64,000 nucleotides of DNA from NCBI GenBank assembly GCA_963921825.1, contig OY997590.1, positions 55,046,012-55,110,011 of the forward strand, given 5' to 3'. Source of the stretch: Erodium maritimum. Lineage: Eukaryota > Streptophyta > Magnoliopsida > Geraniales > Geraniaceae. The translations under genes were made by a program, and so were the position numbers. Shown piece by piece: positions 23,645 through 33,725 of this stretch. The notes beneath the pieces were generated by a model, which did no database searches, had not been told where the DNA came from, and saw only the letters and a list, made by a program, of their open reading frames with translations. Every line of letters begins with the position of its first letter. The first letter of the stretch is position 1.

Positions 23645-25331
23645 TGTTAGTCTTAGTGCCCGTAGCTCAATCATAAATGTCCAAATGTATATATCATCGT
23701 TAGCAATAAAATTAAAGCGGCTTTATATTACTTATGTGTTGGAGTAATATATCGATGTGTGCTCTGATCTATGCCCACCATGCGAATAGAACCATAGATC
23801 GAGATAGATCACACTCGATGGGTCCCTAGTCAACAAAGCTTCACTAGAAGCGACTAGTATGAAAGATGGCTCTTTATGGCTTACGTTCGGTTAGTCATTG
23901 GAATGAGATTCCGGAGTCTGATCATAGATATCATGTGGGACATGATATTGGACGACCCGCCCTGAATATGTGCCATAGATTAAGTCATGAACATATTCAG
24001 TGTTGTAGCTTGTCATGTATCCTTAGACCAAGGAGTCTTTGTGATCGCTATGTAGTCAACAACTGAGTTTGACCTGAGCCTAACGTTGTCCGTAACAGGG
24101 CTTCCATAACGGCCAGGATTGGCTTGGGGACGGGCTACATGAGTGACACGAAAGGCGGCTAAGGGATTTATCCCTCATACTGAGGTATGGGAAAGATATC
24201 GGTTCTCGGCCGCTTGATCGAGAGTGACTGAAAGAATAACATGGCCATGCACATGATACTGGGTATCATATCTTCAGTCATCTCACATATCAAGGAACGG
24301 TGATTGAGAATAATAAGGATGACGGCTCTATGCCTTATCTCAATCAGGATATCGGAGATAAAAGGATAATGACAGGGACGACGGAAAGGTTAGAATCGAC
24401 AGGGTCGATTCGTTATGTAGTGTCAGGCAATACTAAAGTCTCGTTAGTTGCCACTTAAATAGGATCAAGTAAAATGGGATTTTACGTTGATCTATTGACA
24501 TGCATAAACCTAAGGGTCACACCGGAGGATGAAACTCATTGACACATTTATGGAGAATGGCCAAAAGGGAGTTGTCTCGAGACATGACCAAAACTGGGTT
24601 TTGGATCATGTGCCCGTAAGTGAATAGGACTTTACGGATCGAGACAAGGCTTGGAGTCTTGGGATTGATCGCGTCGGATAATGTTGGACATTTCCGGTAT
24701 GGAAGGCATGGAGGCGATGAGCGAATCACGGGACCTCGTTGGAAATGGCCACGGGCCATGTTCCAAGAGGCCCATGAAAGGCCCATGCAACCAAGGCCCA
24801 TGGAACTAATTAATCAAGTCTTGATTAATTAGTACTAAGTAAGCAAGACAAGGATTAAGGTGTTGGTGATTCACCACCTAACCCAATCTTGTCTTGCCAT
24901 ACTTTGTCCTATTTACACCTTACTTGACACCATACTTGTCCCATGCCTTTAGTTGGACAAGTATGGGTTTTGTTATGTTTAAGTCATCTTTTTTCAACAT
25001 AACAAAGACAAGACAAGAATAGGAAACACATTTTCTCTCCCTCTTCGATGGCCATTTCGGGTTTGGCTAGTTTCCACCTCCATTTTTGTGTTCTTGAGTC
25101 CTCAAAGAGAAGAACTATGTGGCTTTGATTCCCATGTGGATACGTAGGCGTCTTGGAGACTCAAGCCAATCATTCGTTAACCGGTGTTCTTGTTTTGGTA
25201 AGAAATAGTGCTGAATTTTTCTCTTGTGAATCCATTCTTTGTTAGTTGTTTCATGGTTTAATCGTCTCTTGGTTTTCATTGATTTTCCGCTGCGAGTTGG
25301 TTCATCTCCAACCCTACCTCGAGACCCAACA
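23645..25331 (+). repeat. Copia copy 1, 3' LTR
   Basis: Same length and termini as the 5' LTR, preceded by the polypurine tract and followed by the GTCAA duplication. Confidence 0.93.
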
Positions 25332-25336
25332 GTCAA

Positions 25337-25700
25337 TAGTCTGGATGACACTCTGGTTCAGAACTAGGATATGCTCTACCCCACACCCAAGCCTATTTCG
25401 TTTTCTCCAGACAACCCACTTCCGGGAAGCCATGGAGGAAGTAGGGACAGGGTAAAGAAACCAATGGAAGTCCCCAGGTGGTCACGGGTAGGTCCGTCAG
25501 CTGCCACCATGTTGGCGCCAAGCAGATTTTTGACAAATTTCCTGAAGGGGACCCGGGGAGCGAACAGTGGACCTAGCAATCACATGATCATTTCTACATA
25601 CACAACACCCCTAGGAACTCAGAGGCTAGTGGTCTTACATGGAACGAGGGATTCAGCAAGATGAGGAAGCTTGAAGGGGCTTTCCAAAGTCACCATGCAG
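25337..25700 (+). pseudogene. LINE ORF1 C-terminal part, right of Copia
   Basis: The sequence resumes the ORF1 reading interrupted at 16880 and gives a Pro/Ser-rich C-terminal region (PISFSPDNPLPGSHGG and on). It runs into the Harbinger transposase remnant without a recognisable ORF2, UTR or A-tract, so the 3' end was lost or replaced. The exact junction, somewhere in 25640-25740, is not visible. Confidence 0.5.
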
Positions 25701-25739
25701 GACAATTCAGACCAGGGCTCGGGACTACGACACCCCTAA

Positions 25740-26861
25740 TGAGATCACATCGATGTCATTGACGAGTACTTGCGAATGGCGAAGAGCACTGCTTTGAAAT
25801 GCGTCAAGAAGTTTTGCATCGGCATCATTAGGATTTTTGGGTGGACATATCTACGACGCTCGACCGAGGAGGATACACGTCGTCTACTGGAAATCAACCA
25901 ACTGTGCGGCTTCCAGGGTATGATAAGGAGTCTCGACTGCATGCACTGAGATTGGTAGAACTGTCATGTGGCATGGGCTGCACAATTCTCAAGCAAAGAC
26001 CACGGGTACGTCCCCATAATCATGTTATAATTCATTGCATCCCAAAACCTGTGGATATAACACGTTTTTTTTGGAACACCGGGCTCCAAAAACGACATCA
26101 ACGTGCTCAATAGTTCTACATTATCTCACCATGCATGTCGAGGCTTCGCTTTAGATATGAATTTCACGTTCAACGGTAACGAATACACAACCTCTTATTA
26201 CTTGACTGGACGAATTTATCCTCCTTGGGCTACATTTGTGAAGACAATACTGGCACCACAAATGGCGAAGCAAAAGTGCTTTGTTAGAGTCCAAGAAGCG
26301 TGCATGAAGGATATCAAACGAGCATTTGAAGTTCTACAGTCTTGCTTCCACATCGTTACTCGTCCGAGCCGAATGTGGGCTAGGCACTTACTCGCAATCA
26401 TCATGACTTGTTGTATTGTTCTGTAGAACATGATTGTTGAGGATCAACGGAGGTCGTACCCCACTGATCCGTTTGCAGATATTGGTGTCCCAGAACCAGC
26501 GACCCTAGAGGATCACTACCAACGGTAGACTATACAAGTATATTGGGGCATATAGCATGAATCAAGGATCGGGATGTCCATAACAGCCTCCACGTCGACC
26601 TCATCGAACATATTTGGGCTAAATTTGGAGTTGATGTTGATAATTAGAGTAATATAATAATATAATGTATTTCATATTTGGTATAAATAAAAATAATAAT
26701 TTTATTTAAAGTGATTTTTTAAATAGTGAAAGTACAAACCATAACTCCAAACCATTGAAAATAGTTTGTTATTGAAGGTGTAGTGGTAGAAAATAATAGT
26801 TTGGAAGAGAGAAAAAGATGTTCTTAAACCATTGTACAGTAGTTTGCCGTTAAATATGTTC
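25740..26861 (+). pseudogene. PIF/Harbinger transposase (HARBI1-like, DDE_4), truncated
   Basis: The reading shows the plant PIF/Harbinger pattern: DVIDEYLRMAKSTALKC, then GWTYLRR.TEEDTRRLL, LCGFQGMIRSLDCMH (first catalytic Asp region), NVLNSSTL, TFNGNEYTTSYYLTGRIYP, WATFVKTI, and VQEACMKDIKRAFEVLQ. It ends with the closing NMIVEDQRR motif at about 26430-26460. Several stops and frame changes separate these pieces, and the middle with the second Asp is reduced. The N-terminal helix-turn-helix part is missing. After the coding part an AT-rich tail ends in a terminal repeat at 26861 (reversed GAACATATTTAACGGCAAAC), directly beside the next Harbinger element. Confidence 0.8.
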
Positions 26862-27193
26862 TAAGAGCATCCGCATCGAAGGGGGCTTGATGACTAGGCC
26901 GGGACGGGAGCAGAAGGGGAAAGGGGTTCAGCCTCGAGGTTCAGTCGGTGTGGGGAGAGGGGCGTGCGGGGCGCGGGGCAGGAGAGGTTGGGCTCGGGTT
27001 CGGGGGGTAGAGGCGCGGGGCCAAAATCAGCCCTGCAGCCTCGCGCCTCTCTGCCTCTCTACTGCCCAGTGACAGTGTGCCACGTGTCCGGGCCGAAAAA
27101 AAATAATCGTTGCTCTCAGCAATGGCCGGCAACAGCTGCATTTTTTAAAAAATCAAATACAAAATACATTAAAAAAAACACTTCTTCAACCAC

Positions 27194-27201
27194 TATAAAT
27201 A
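27194..27201 (+). promoter_or_regulatory. TATA box of the Myb-like gene
   Basis: TATAAATA lies about 107 bp before the ATG at 27301. A CA/CT-rich leader without upstream ATG lies between them, as in typical plant promoters. Confidence 0.65.
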
Positions 27202-27300
27202 CCCCTCACCCCATTTCACCAAATCCACACAACAAACTTCTAAATTCTCTCAAACCTCACTCTCTCAAGTTCATATCGTCTTTGCAAAATCCGATCGATA

Positions 27301-28041
27301 ATGTCTGACGACGGTTTCACTCAACCGCTGGAACACCAAGTTTTCAATACGGACGAGGAAGACAACACCGATCAACAAGGTGCGAACACCAATCACCAAG
27401 GTGCGACCACCAATCAACCCGGTTCGACCTACGTACATATGTTACAAACCAGTTTCACCTCAACCGGTGGTTGGAACCCTGAGGCGTTCAACCGATACAT
27501 GGCCTCTCTTTGGGCCAAAGTAATTTTATGAATTATAATTTTATTTATTTCGTTAATTAAAATATTAAACATTTCATTAATTTAAATTTCATGTATGTTC
27601 AATTGTAGTTAAATTATATGTTTAATTTTAATTATGTATGATCAAAATTTGAATTATCCATTGTTAATTGTAATTAAAATTTAAATGTCAATGTAGGTGG
27701 AATAGGACAATCGGCCTACCCAACGGGACAACCGGCCAATCCAATCGGACAACAGCCCAATCCAATTGGACAACTGCCAAACACGACTGGGGTATTCAAC
27801 CGCCCAATGTTCGACCCTTACAACATGGGGGCCAACTATTTCGGCCAACAACAATTCTCGATGTCGGCCGCCACCGGAACCTGCCTGTCGTCTACTTCAT
27901 CATCCGTGGGACCGAGGACCCGGGAGACACCATACAGGCGAAGCAAATGGCCCCCTGAAGTGGATATGCTCCTGATCAACTCCTGGCTACGCACAACGCA
28001 CGACCCCGTCACCGGAACCTCTCAAGATCGGAACACGTTCT
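27301..28041 (+). pseudogene. Harbinger Myb/SANT-like accessory protein, N-terminal part
   Basis: Exon 1 (27301-27519) starts MSDDGFTQPL and holds three TNxQGA/PGS-type repeats. A likely intron (27520-27696, GT...AG) follows. The second part (27697-28041) has a Gln/Pro-rich stretch (TGQPANPIGQQPNPIGQ) and opens the Myb/SANT-like domain: KWPPEVDMLLINSWL...DPVTGTSQDRNTF. Accessory proteins of this type act with the Harbinger transposase in nuclear import and DNA binding. The splice phase does not join cleanly, which may reflect decay or a different acceptor. The LINE enters at 28042 within the domain. Confidence 0.65.
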
Positions 28042-28772
28042 CTGTTGTACCTATCGCCAAGGAACTTCCATCTCAAGACAGCATCGCCAATTCTCGGCCA
28101 TCGCTGGGTGACCGCGCCAAGGACCGGCCAACTCTAGGCGGCCTCGCCAACCATCGGCCAACCCTGGGCGGCCTCGCCAAAACTTGGCCAAGCTCGGGCG
28201 GTCTCTCCACTGACCAGCCAAATCCGGGAGGGCTCGCCAACTCCTCTCCAAGCATGGGCGGTGTGGCCAACATCCGACCAACTTTGGGCGACCTCACCAG
28301 CGACCGGCCCATCCTGGGCGGAGCGGCCAATTCTCGGCCAACTCTGGGCGGTGTGGCCAACAACCGGCCAATTTCGGGCGACCTCGCCAGCGACCGGCCC
28401 ATCCTGGGCGGAGCGGCCAAAATTCGGCCAACTCTGGGCGGAGTGGCCAAAAGCCAGCCAGCTTTGGGTGCCAGCTCATCGGCCTTGCGTGCATTACAAG
28501 CCAGCTCCTCTGGTCTGAGTAAGAGACGTTCTAGACTTCCTGCCACACCCTTTGAGGTTACGGGTCCTTCTAAACTCCCCTCTCCTACTCCGACTACCTG
28601 GAACCACGTGGAGAGAATTGGCTTTAAGGCTTTGGCTGCAGGTGGGGACGTGAGGGAACAATTTGAGAACATTGAGGCTGAACTTACTGGGTACTTGCAG
28701 CTTGAAGGCACAGCTTCTGGTGTTCCTAGTGGAGACAATCCCGTTGTCTCTACTAGCTCTCCCTCTTGTTAG
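28042..28772 (+). pseudogene. LINE ORF1, C-terminal part with decapeptide repeats
   Basis: Open from the insertion point to TAG at 28770-28772. It begins with a run of about 12 decapeptides of the form RPTLGGLANH (28096-28470), and a Ser/Pro-rich linker (SKLPSPTPTTW) follows. The end is acidic and Ser-rich (FENIEAELTGYLQ, VVSTSSPSC). No DUF4283 or zinc knuckle remains because the 5' end is lost. The frame is continuous with the Harbinger exon upstream, giving one open frame across the junction. The function of the repeats is unknown; they could be a disordered RNA-binding or assembly region. Confidence 0.6.
28096..28470 (+). repeat. 30-bp coding tandem repeat in LINE ORF1
   Basis: About 12 units, each encoding R/Q/S-P-x-x-G-G/D-x-A-x-x. 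Units vary but keep Pro and the Gly pair, and higher-order pairs recur: RPILGGAANSRPTLGGVANN resembles the later RPILGGAAKIRPTLGGVAKS. Confidence 0.9.
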
Positions 28773-28776
28773 CAGC

Positions 28777-31700
28777 ATGAAGCTTCTCTCTTGGAACGTG
28801 AGAGGAGCGAACTCTCCTCATAAAAGGAGAGACATTCGGAGAGTTATCCTTGCACACCGAGCTGAATTTGTCATGATGCAAGAGACTAAAATCTCTGATA
28901 TTACTGTCGTCTTTCTCTGGGAGTGTGGCCTATTCCAGGGATGTGATTTCTGACATATCCCCTCCGATGGTGCTGCTGGTGGCCTTTTTTCAGCTTGGAA
29001 GCTTTCCTCGTTCTCCATGGCTAGTTCTCGTCCGGTTGGTTCCGCTCTCTTTTGGTCGGGCACCCACATCAGTACAGGTCAACTTGTTTCATTTCTAAAT
29101 TTTTATGGCCCTTCTTTATCCTCTGCTCGTAGCACTCTTTGGGACCTGCTTATTGTTGATCGGTTTTCGTTTGGGGACATCCTCATAGCAGGAGGGGACT
29201 TTAATTTTGTCCTTAATGCTGATGAGAGACGTAACACTCAAACGTCTACATCAGATTGCTCTTTGTTTAGTGACTTTCTGCAGGCAATGGAGCTGGTTGA
29301 TCTTAATCTTGTGGGTGCTAATTATACCTGGTATGGAGGGGGATCAAAAGCGTCTCGTCTAGACCGCTTTGTGGTCTCGCCCTCGGCTCTGATCATGTTT
29401 GGCGACCTGGTCCAGTGAGCTCACCCACGCTCTCTATCTGATCATCGTCCGCTTACCTTGGAAGTTGCTTCGGTTGATTGGGGTCCCAAGCCTCTTCGGT
29501 TTCTCAATGCTTGGATCGATCACAAGCATTTCCGATCAGATGTGAAGGCTTTGTGGGATTCTTATGATTGTCAAGGTTCGGCTGGTTATTGTCTCTGGTT
29601 CAAACTCCGTTGCCTACGACGTGACTTGCATCGTTGGGGTTTTGAGGTGTTTGGCCGTACTGATCGAGATGTAGAAGCCCTTGAGGCGGAGATAGATTCT
29701 TTTCACTCGGCCCTGGATGATAGCCTTCTATCGGATGCTGAATGTGTGGCCCGTTCTCTATTGCGTGTGCGTCTCATACGCAAACAGAAGGTCCTTGCAC
29801 GAATTTGGAGCCAAAAGGCCCGTTTGAAGTGGCACAAGCAAGGTGACCTTTGCTCTCGGTTTTACCACAAGATTGCAAATGTTAGGGCCTCCAGAAACAA
29901 GATTGTGCAGGTCACGGTCGATTCGGTTTCATATACCGATCCCTCTGATATCAAGCGACTTGCAGCAGCGCACTTTGGCCTTCGCTTCTCCAAACCGGTG
30001 TCCAGGGTGCCCCTCCCCTCCCTTCCTTTTGCTAGGTTGTCAGCCGGCCAGATTTCTTTTCTTGAAGAGCCATTCTCGCTAGAAGAAGTTCGAGCAGCCC
30101 TCTCAGCTTGTGGTTCAGAGAAGGCACCGGGACCTGATGGTTTCTCTCTTTTATTCTACAAGGAATGTTGGGATGTGCTCAAGGATGACTTGTTGAGGTT
30201 CTTCTCGGACTTTTATGCTTCAGGGACCATTGGTAAGGGTCTAAACTCCACTTTCCTTACCTTGATCCCTAAGCATCAAAATGCAGCTAGCTTTCAAGGT
30301 TTTCGCCCAATCAGCCTTATTTCGGGTCCCTACAAGATCCTAGCTAAGGTCCTCTCCAACCGGCTTAGATAGGTTCTTGATGACATCATTGGTGACTCCC
30401 AATCGGGGTTTGTGGCAGGCAGGCAACTTGTAGATGGTGTCTTGATCGCCTCTGAGGTCATAGACTGGGTCTGGAGATCTGGTGAAGAGGTTGTTGTCCT
30501 CAAATTAGACTTCGAGAAGGCCTTTGACAAGGTACATTGGGATTATGTGGATGAGGTTATGAAGGCCATGGATTTTGGGCCGAAGTGGAGATCTTGGATG
30601 GCTTCCTGTTTTCGGGCTTTTGTGGCTGTGTTGGTGAATGGTTCTCCGAGCATGGACTTCCCTATCCTGAACGGTATTAGGCAGGGGTGCCCCCTTTCAC
30701 CCTTTATCTTCTTGTTAGCTGCTGAAGGTTTGCATCAGGTCCTTGACAAGGGAATAAGTTTGGGGAAATTCTCAGGCATTCAGCTTGGTCCTAGTGGTCC
30801 GGTTCTGTCCCATCTCCAGTTCGCAGATGAAACTCTGTTATTTGTGAAAGGGTCCCCTAAAGATCTCCTCCGTCTCAAGAGCACTTTACTCACTTTTCAG
30901 CTATGTTCAGGGCTCAAAATCAACTTTGAAAAGTCCACTGCCATACTCCTTAATGCAAGGACTTGCACACCAGACTCAGTCGCCTCCTCCCTGAGGTGTT
31001 TGGTTGGTTCTCTACCTTTCAAATACCTTGGTTTTAGCTTGGGCGCGAATCCTAGGCGCCGATCTTTTTGGGCTCCTGTCATCCAGAAGTTTAAGGACTC
31101 CCTTGCCTTATGGAAGACTAAGGACCTTTCTATGCCGGGAAGACTAGTGTTGATAAAGTCCACCTTGTTTGCTTTGCCTATTTTCTACATGTCCCTTTTC
31201 AGGGCACCGAAAGGAGTTATTCAGGATTTGGAGTCTTGGAGACGGCGGTTTTTGTGGCATAACAAGGCTCACTCTCGGGTTTTTTGCAAAGTTCGTTGGT
31301 CCACTATTTGCAAGCCCAAAAGTGAGGGCGGCCTAGGGATTAGAGGCTTGGAGAGAGTCAACCAAAGTCTGCTAGCTAAATGGTTCTGGAGATTTGCCAC
31401 TGAGAAGGATTCCTTGTGGAAACGGGTCCTTTGTGCAAAGTTCGGCTGGAACTTGTCTGAATGGGACTTGACTGCTCTAGATAAGCCAGGCTCCTCCTTC
31501 ATTTTTGGCCATATTATGGAACTTTCTGCCTCACCGACCTTCAGAGGTTTGTTTGGGGATCAGAGTTTGCATTGGTGTGTTGGGGAAGGTGACCGTATAC
31601 GTTTTTGGCAGGATATTTGGCTTGGCCCCTTAGCCTTTCGTTATCGCTTCCCAAGAATTTATAGTCTCTGTCTGGGTAAGTGGTCTCGTGTTGGGGAGTT

Positions 31701-32455
31701 ATGGAGAAATGCCTCTTGGTGCATTGTTTATCGCCGACCCTTTTATTTCTCTTATGAGCGAGAGGATTTAGCTTTGCTTATGGGTCTTCTAGCCTCAGTC
31801 ACCATTCGGCCAGGTTCCCCGGACTCGGTCTCTTGGTCTCATCACCGTTCGGGCTTCACTTCGGCCTCTGCTTTTCTTTTGCTAGATGACAGTGCTCTGT
31901 CTCCGGTTCCTTGAGGGGGATTTCTCTGGGTCAAGAATCTCCCCCCCCCCCCCCCCCAAGTACAGCTCTTTGGTCTGGTTACTGGCTCACAATGCAGTTC
32001 CAACCAAAACTTTCTTAGAGGAGCGAGGTATGCGTATATCCCTCAATGATATGTTCTGTTGCCTTTGTGCTACTGTTTTCGAGGATGCCTCCCATCTCTT
32101 CTTGCACTGTGTTTTTGCTTGGTCGCTTTGGTCCAAAGTCTATTCATGGTGGTCGATTATTTGGGTGGTGCCGGGTGATTGTTTGGCCTTGATCTCTGCT
32201 TGGCGAGGTTTGGGTAGAAGGCGCTGGTGGAAAATATGGGTCAAGGTTGGCTACCTTGTTCTTTGGCATATTTGGTTGCAGAGGAATTCTGGTGTTTTCA
32301 GGCGCCAGTCTGATTCGGTTGACATTGTCTTCAGTAAGCTCCAACATCACAGTTTCAGCATTTGCAGGATGTCTGGTGATATCTTGGAGGATGTCAGCTT
32401 GCCTCTTTGGCTGACTTCCCATCATCTTGTTTACATTTTCGTTGTTAGGAGTTAA
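28777..32455 (+). pseudogene. LINE ORF2: endonuclease, reverse transcriptase, zf-RVT
   Basis: Starts MKLLSWNVRGANSP. Apurinic-type endonuclease: MMQETKI, GGDFNFVL, RLDRFVVS and SDHRPL (28777-29460). Reverse transcriptase about 30060-30950: EKAPGPDGF, FRPISLI, LDFEKAFDKVHWDY, RQGCPLSPFIF and LQFADETLLF, where the usual catalytic FADD reads FADE. C-terminal zf-RVT region: WLLAHNAVPTKTFL...CCLC...EDASHLFLHC (31960-32120). In-frame stops lie at 28951, 29416, 30370 and 31912. A run of 17 C at 31941-31957 shifts the frame before the zf-RVT part. The protein makes the nick and copies the RNA at the target. This copy is dead. Confidence 0.9.
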
Positions 32456-32584
32456 TACTCCTCTTTATCTTACTTGGTTTTTCCTTTCTGTAGTAGGTTA
32501 TTTTGGGGTATTGCACCTCGTGCTTTGTAATATGTTATTACAACGCCATGAATAAAACCATCATTTATCAAAAAAAAACGTTCT

Positions 32585-33416
32585 AGAGCACGGTGAAGAG
32601 GCACTTGTGCAAAGCTGGGAATTTCCCAAACAATCAGTGGACGGTGCAAGCCGTCAAGAGCCATTTCAACAAAAGTGCTACAAGAGTCAGGCGGTATATC
32701 ACACTGCTGAGGAAGGAGAGGGCCCAGGTAGATCATAGCGGCTGGAACGAAGAAAAGTACAGGGAGCGGGTGATGGAACTCTATCGAATCCACACCATGC
32801 CTATCAAATTTGAGCCGAAGATTTTCAAGATCCACCATTGGATAGAGCCGTTGGAAAATGATGACAAGTTCTGGGCAGATGAAGGCAAAGTCGAGGTACT
32901 TCGACGATGATTGGACGAGTCCGACAGTTATAGCAGCACAACCCCGCCCACTTCACTCCCCACCGACGATGATAATGTCATACATTTAAGTGGTGACGAG
33001 CAACCAGCCGGACGTCCAAGTTCCCCAATCGCTCCAAGTTCCCCAACCGGGGGTACAAGTTCCCCAACCGGACGTCCTAGTTCCCCAACCAGGGGTGCAA
33101 GTTTCCCAATTGGCATGCCGCCTCCACGAGAACGCTCAATTGACAATAAGGCCGTGAAGAGGAAGAGGAAGAGTTTGGCGGACATGGCATCGTATCTCGT
33201 CCAAATGGATCAGTGGAGGTGTGAGAAGGCGAAGCTTACCGTGGCTCTTGACCAGAAAGTTGATAAAAATATGCAGGAAATTAAAGATATGAGGGCTACG
33301 GACACGTCCGATTTTACCCCGAAATAGAAGGAGCATCATTTGGAAATTATGCAGGTATGGATGGCTAAAATTCGAAAACTTCATAAACAAATCGACCACA
33401 TTAATGTGGATGTCTA
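32585..33416 (+). pseudogene. Harbinger Myb/SANT-like accessory protein, C-terminal part
   Basis: Continues the gene cut at 28041. It reads STVKRHLCKAGNF, then WTVQAVKSHFNKSATRVRRYI, then HHWIEPLENDDKFW, a stop at 32908-32910, and a Ser/Thr/Pro linker. That linker holds five to six copies of SSPTGxP-type repeats (33013-33115). Then comes the basic stretch NKAVKRKRKSLADMA (likely nuclear signal) and a helical end resembling the NAM-associated C-terminal region (MQVWMAKIRKLHKQI). A second stop lies at 33325-33327. The order domain, linker, basic stretch, helix fits the PIF/Harbinger accessory protein. Confidence 0.65.
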
Positions 33417-33725
33417 ATTATGTAAAACATAAAATAGATATGTATTTTTTTATGTTATGTATTTTTTAAATTTTGTATTTTATTAATAAACTTTTATTTC
33501 TATTTATGAATTTTATTTCTATTTTATTTAGTAGTTGTTGATTTAAAAATTACGTTAATAAATTCAGTTAAAAACTTAATTATTTATACAGTCAACCCTG
33601 CCTCATACTTGTCTCTTTAATACGGAACACACTCTGTTTAGGAGGTAGGGGGCTGAACCCTATCCCGTGAACAGAGAGTTCAGTCTCAAGCCTCAGAGTT
33701 TCTGCCTCCTTAATACGGGCTCTAA

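Larger units (their letters stand above)
16881..25331 (+). mobile_element. Copia LTR retrotransposon, copy 1
   Basis: 8,451 bp flanked by GTCAA at 16876-16880 and 25332-25336. Both LTRs are 1,687 bp, begin TGTTAG and end CCCAACA, and differ by only about seven bases by eye. That puts the insertion at roughly a few hundred thousand years or less under commonly used plant LTR rates. The order gag, protease, integrase, reverse transcriptase, RNase H makes it Ty1/Copia; the long LTR and Met-tRNA primer site fit the Angela/Tork side, tentatively. The coding region is broken in roughly eight to ten places. It lies within a LINE ORF1 remnant, so it is younger than that LINE. Copy 2 of the same family is at 46170-54631. 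Confidence 0.93.
28042..32577 (+). mobile_element. L1-type LINE, 5'-truncated
   Basis: 4,536 bp between direct repeats ACGTTCT at 28035-28041 and 32578-32584, ending in TCATTTATC plus an A-tract (32570-32578). It starts inside ORF1, so its 5' end is missing, as usual for target-primed insertion. ORF1 (28042-28772) is followed after 4 bp by ORF2 (28777-32455) and a short 3' UTR. Four in-frame stops and one frame change in ORF2 make it inactive. Confidence 0.88.
26865..33722 (+). mobile_element. PIF/Harbinger element carrying only the Myb-like gene
   Basis: Flanked by TAA at 26862-26864 and 33723-33725, the 3-bp target duplication typical of PIF/Harbinger. The ends are GAGCATCCGCATCGAAGG and, reversed, GAGCCCGTATTAAGGAGG: imperfect but similar, with a shared GGGTTCAGCC further in. 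The interior has a GC-rich 5' end, a TATA promoter, the Myb/SANT-like accessory gene and a 3' AT-rich tail, but no transposase. Without the LINE (28042-32577) it is about 2.3 kb. Known family members usually carry both genes, so this copy needs transposase from elsewhere. Confidence 0.7.

Noticed and set aside
28073-28738. 221-codon minus-strand frame across the LINE ORF1 repeats
   Set aside because: It is the mirror of the decapeptide array; the repeat period of 30 bp keeps several frames open. Plus-strand context (ORF1 before ORF2) explains the coding strand.
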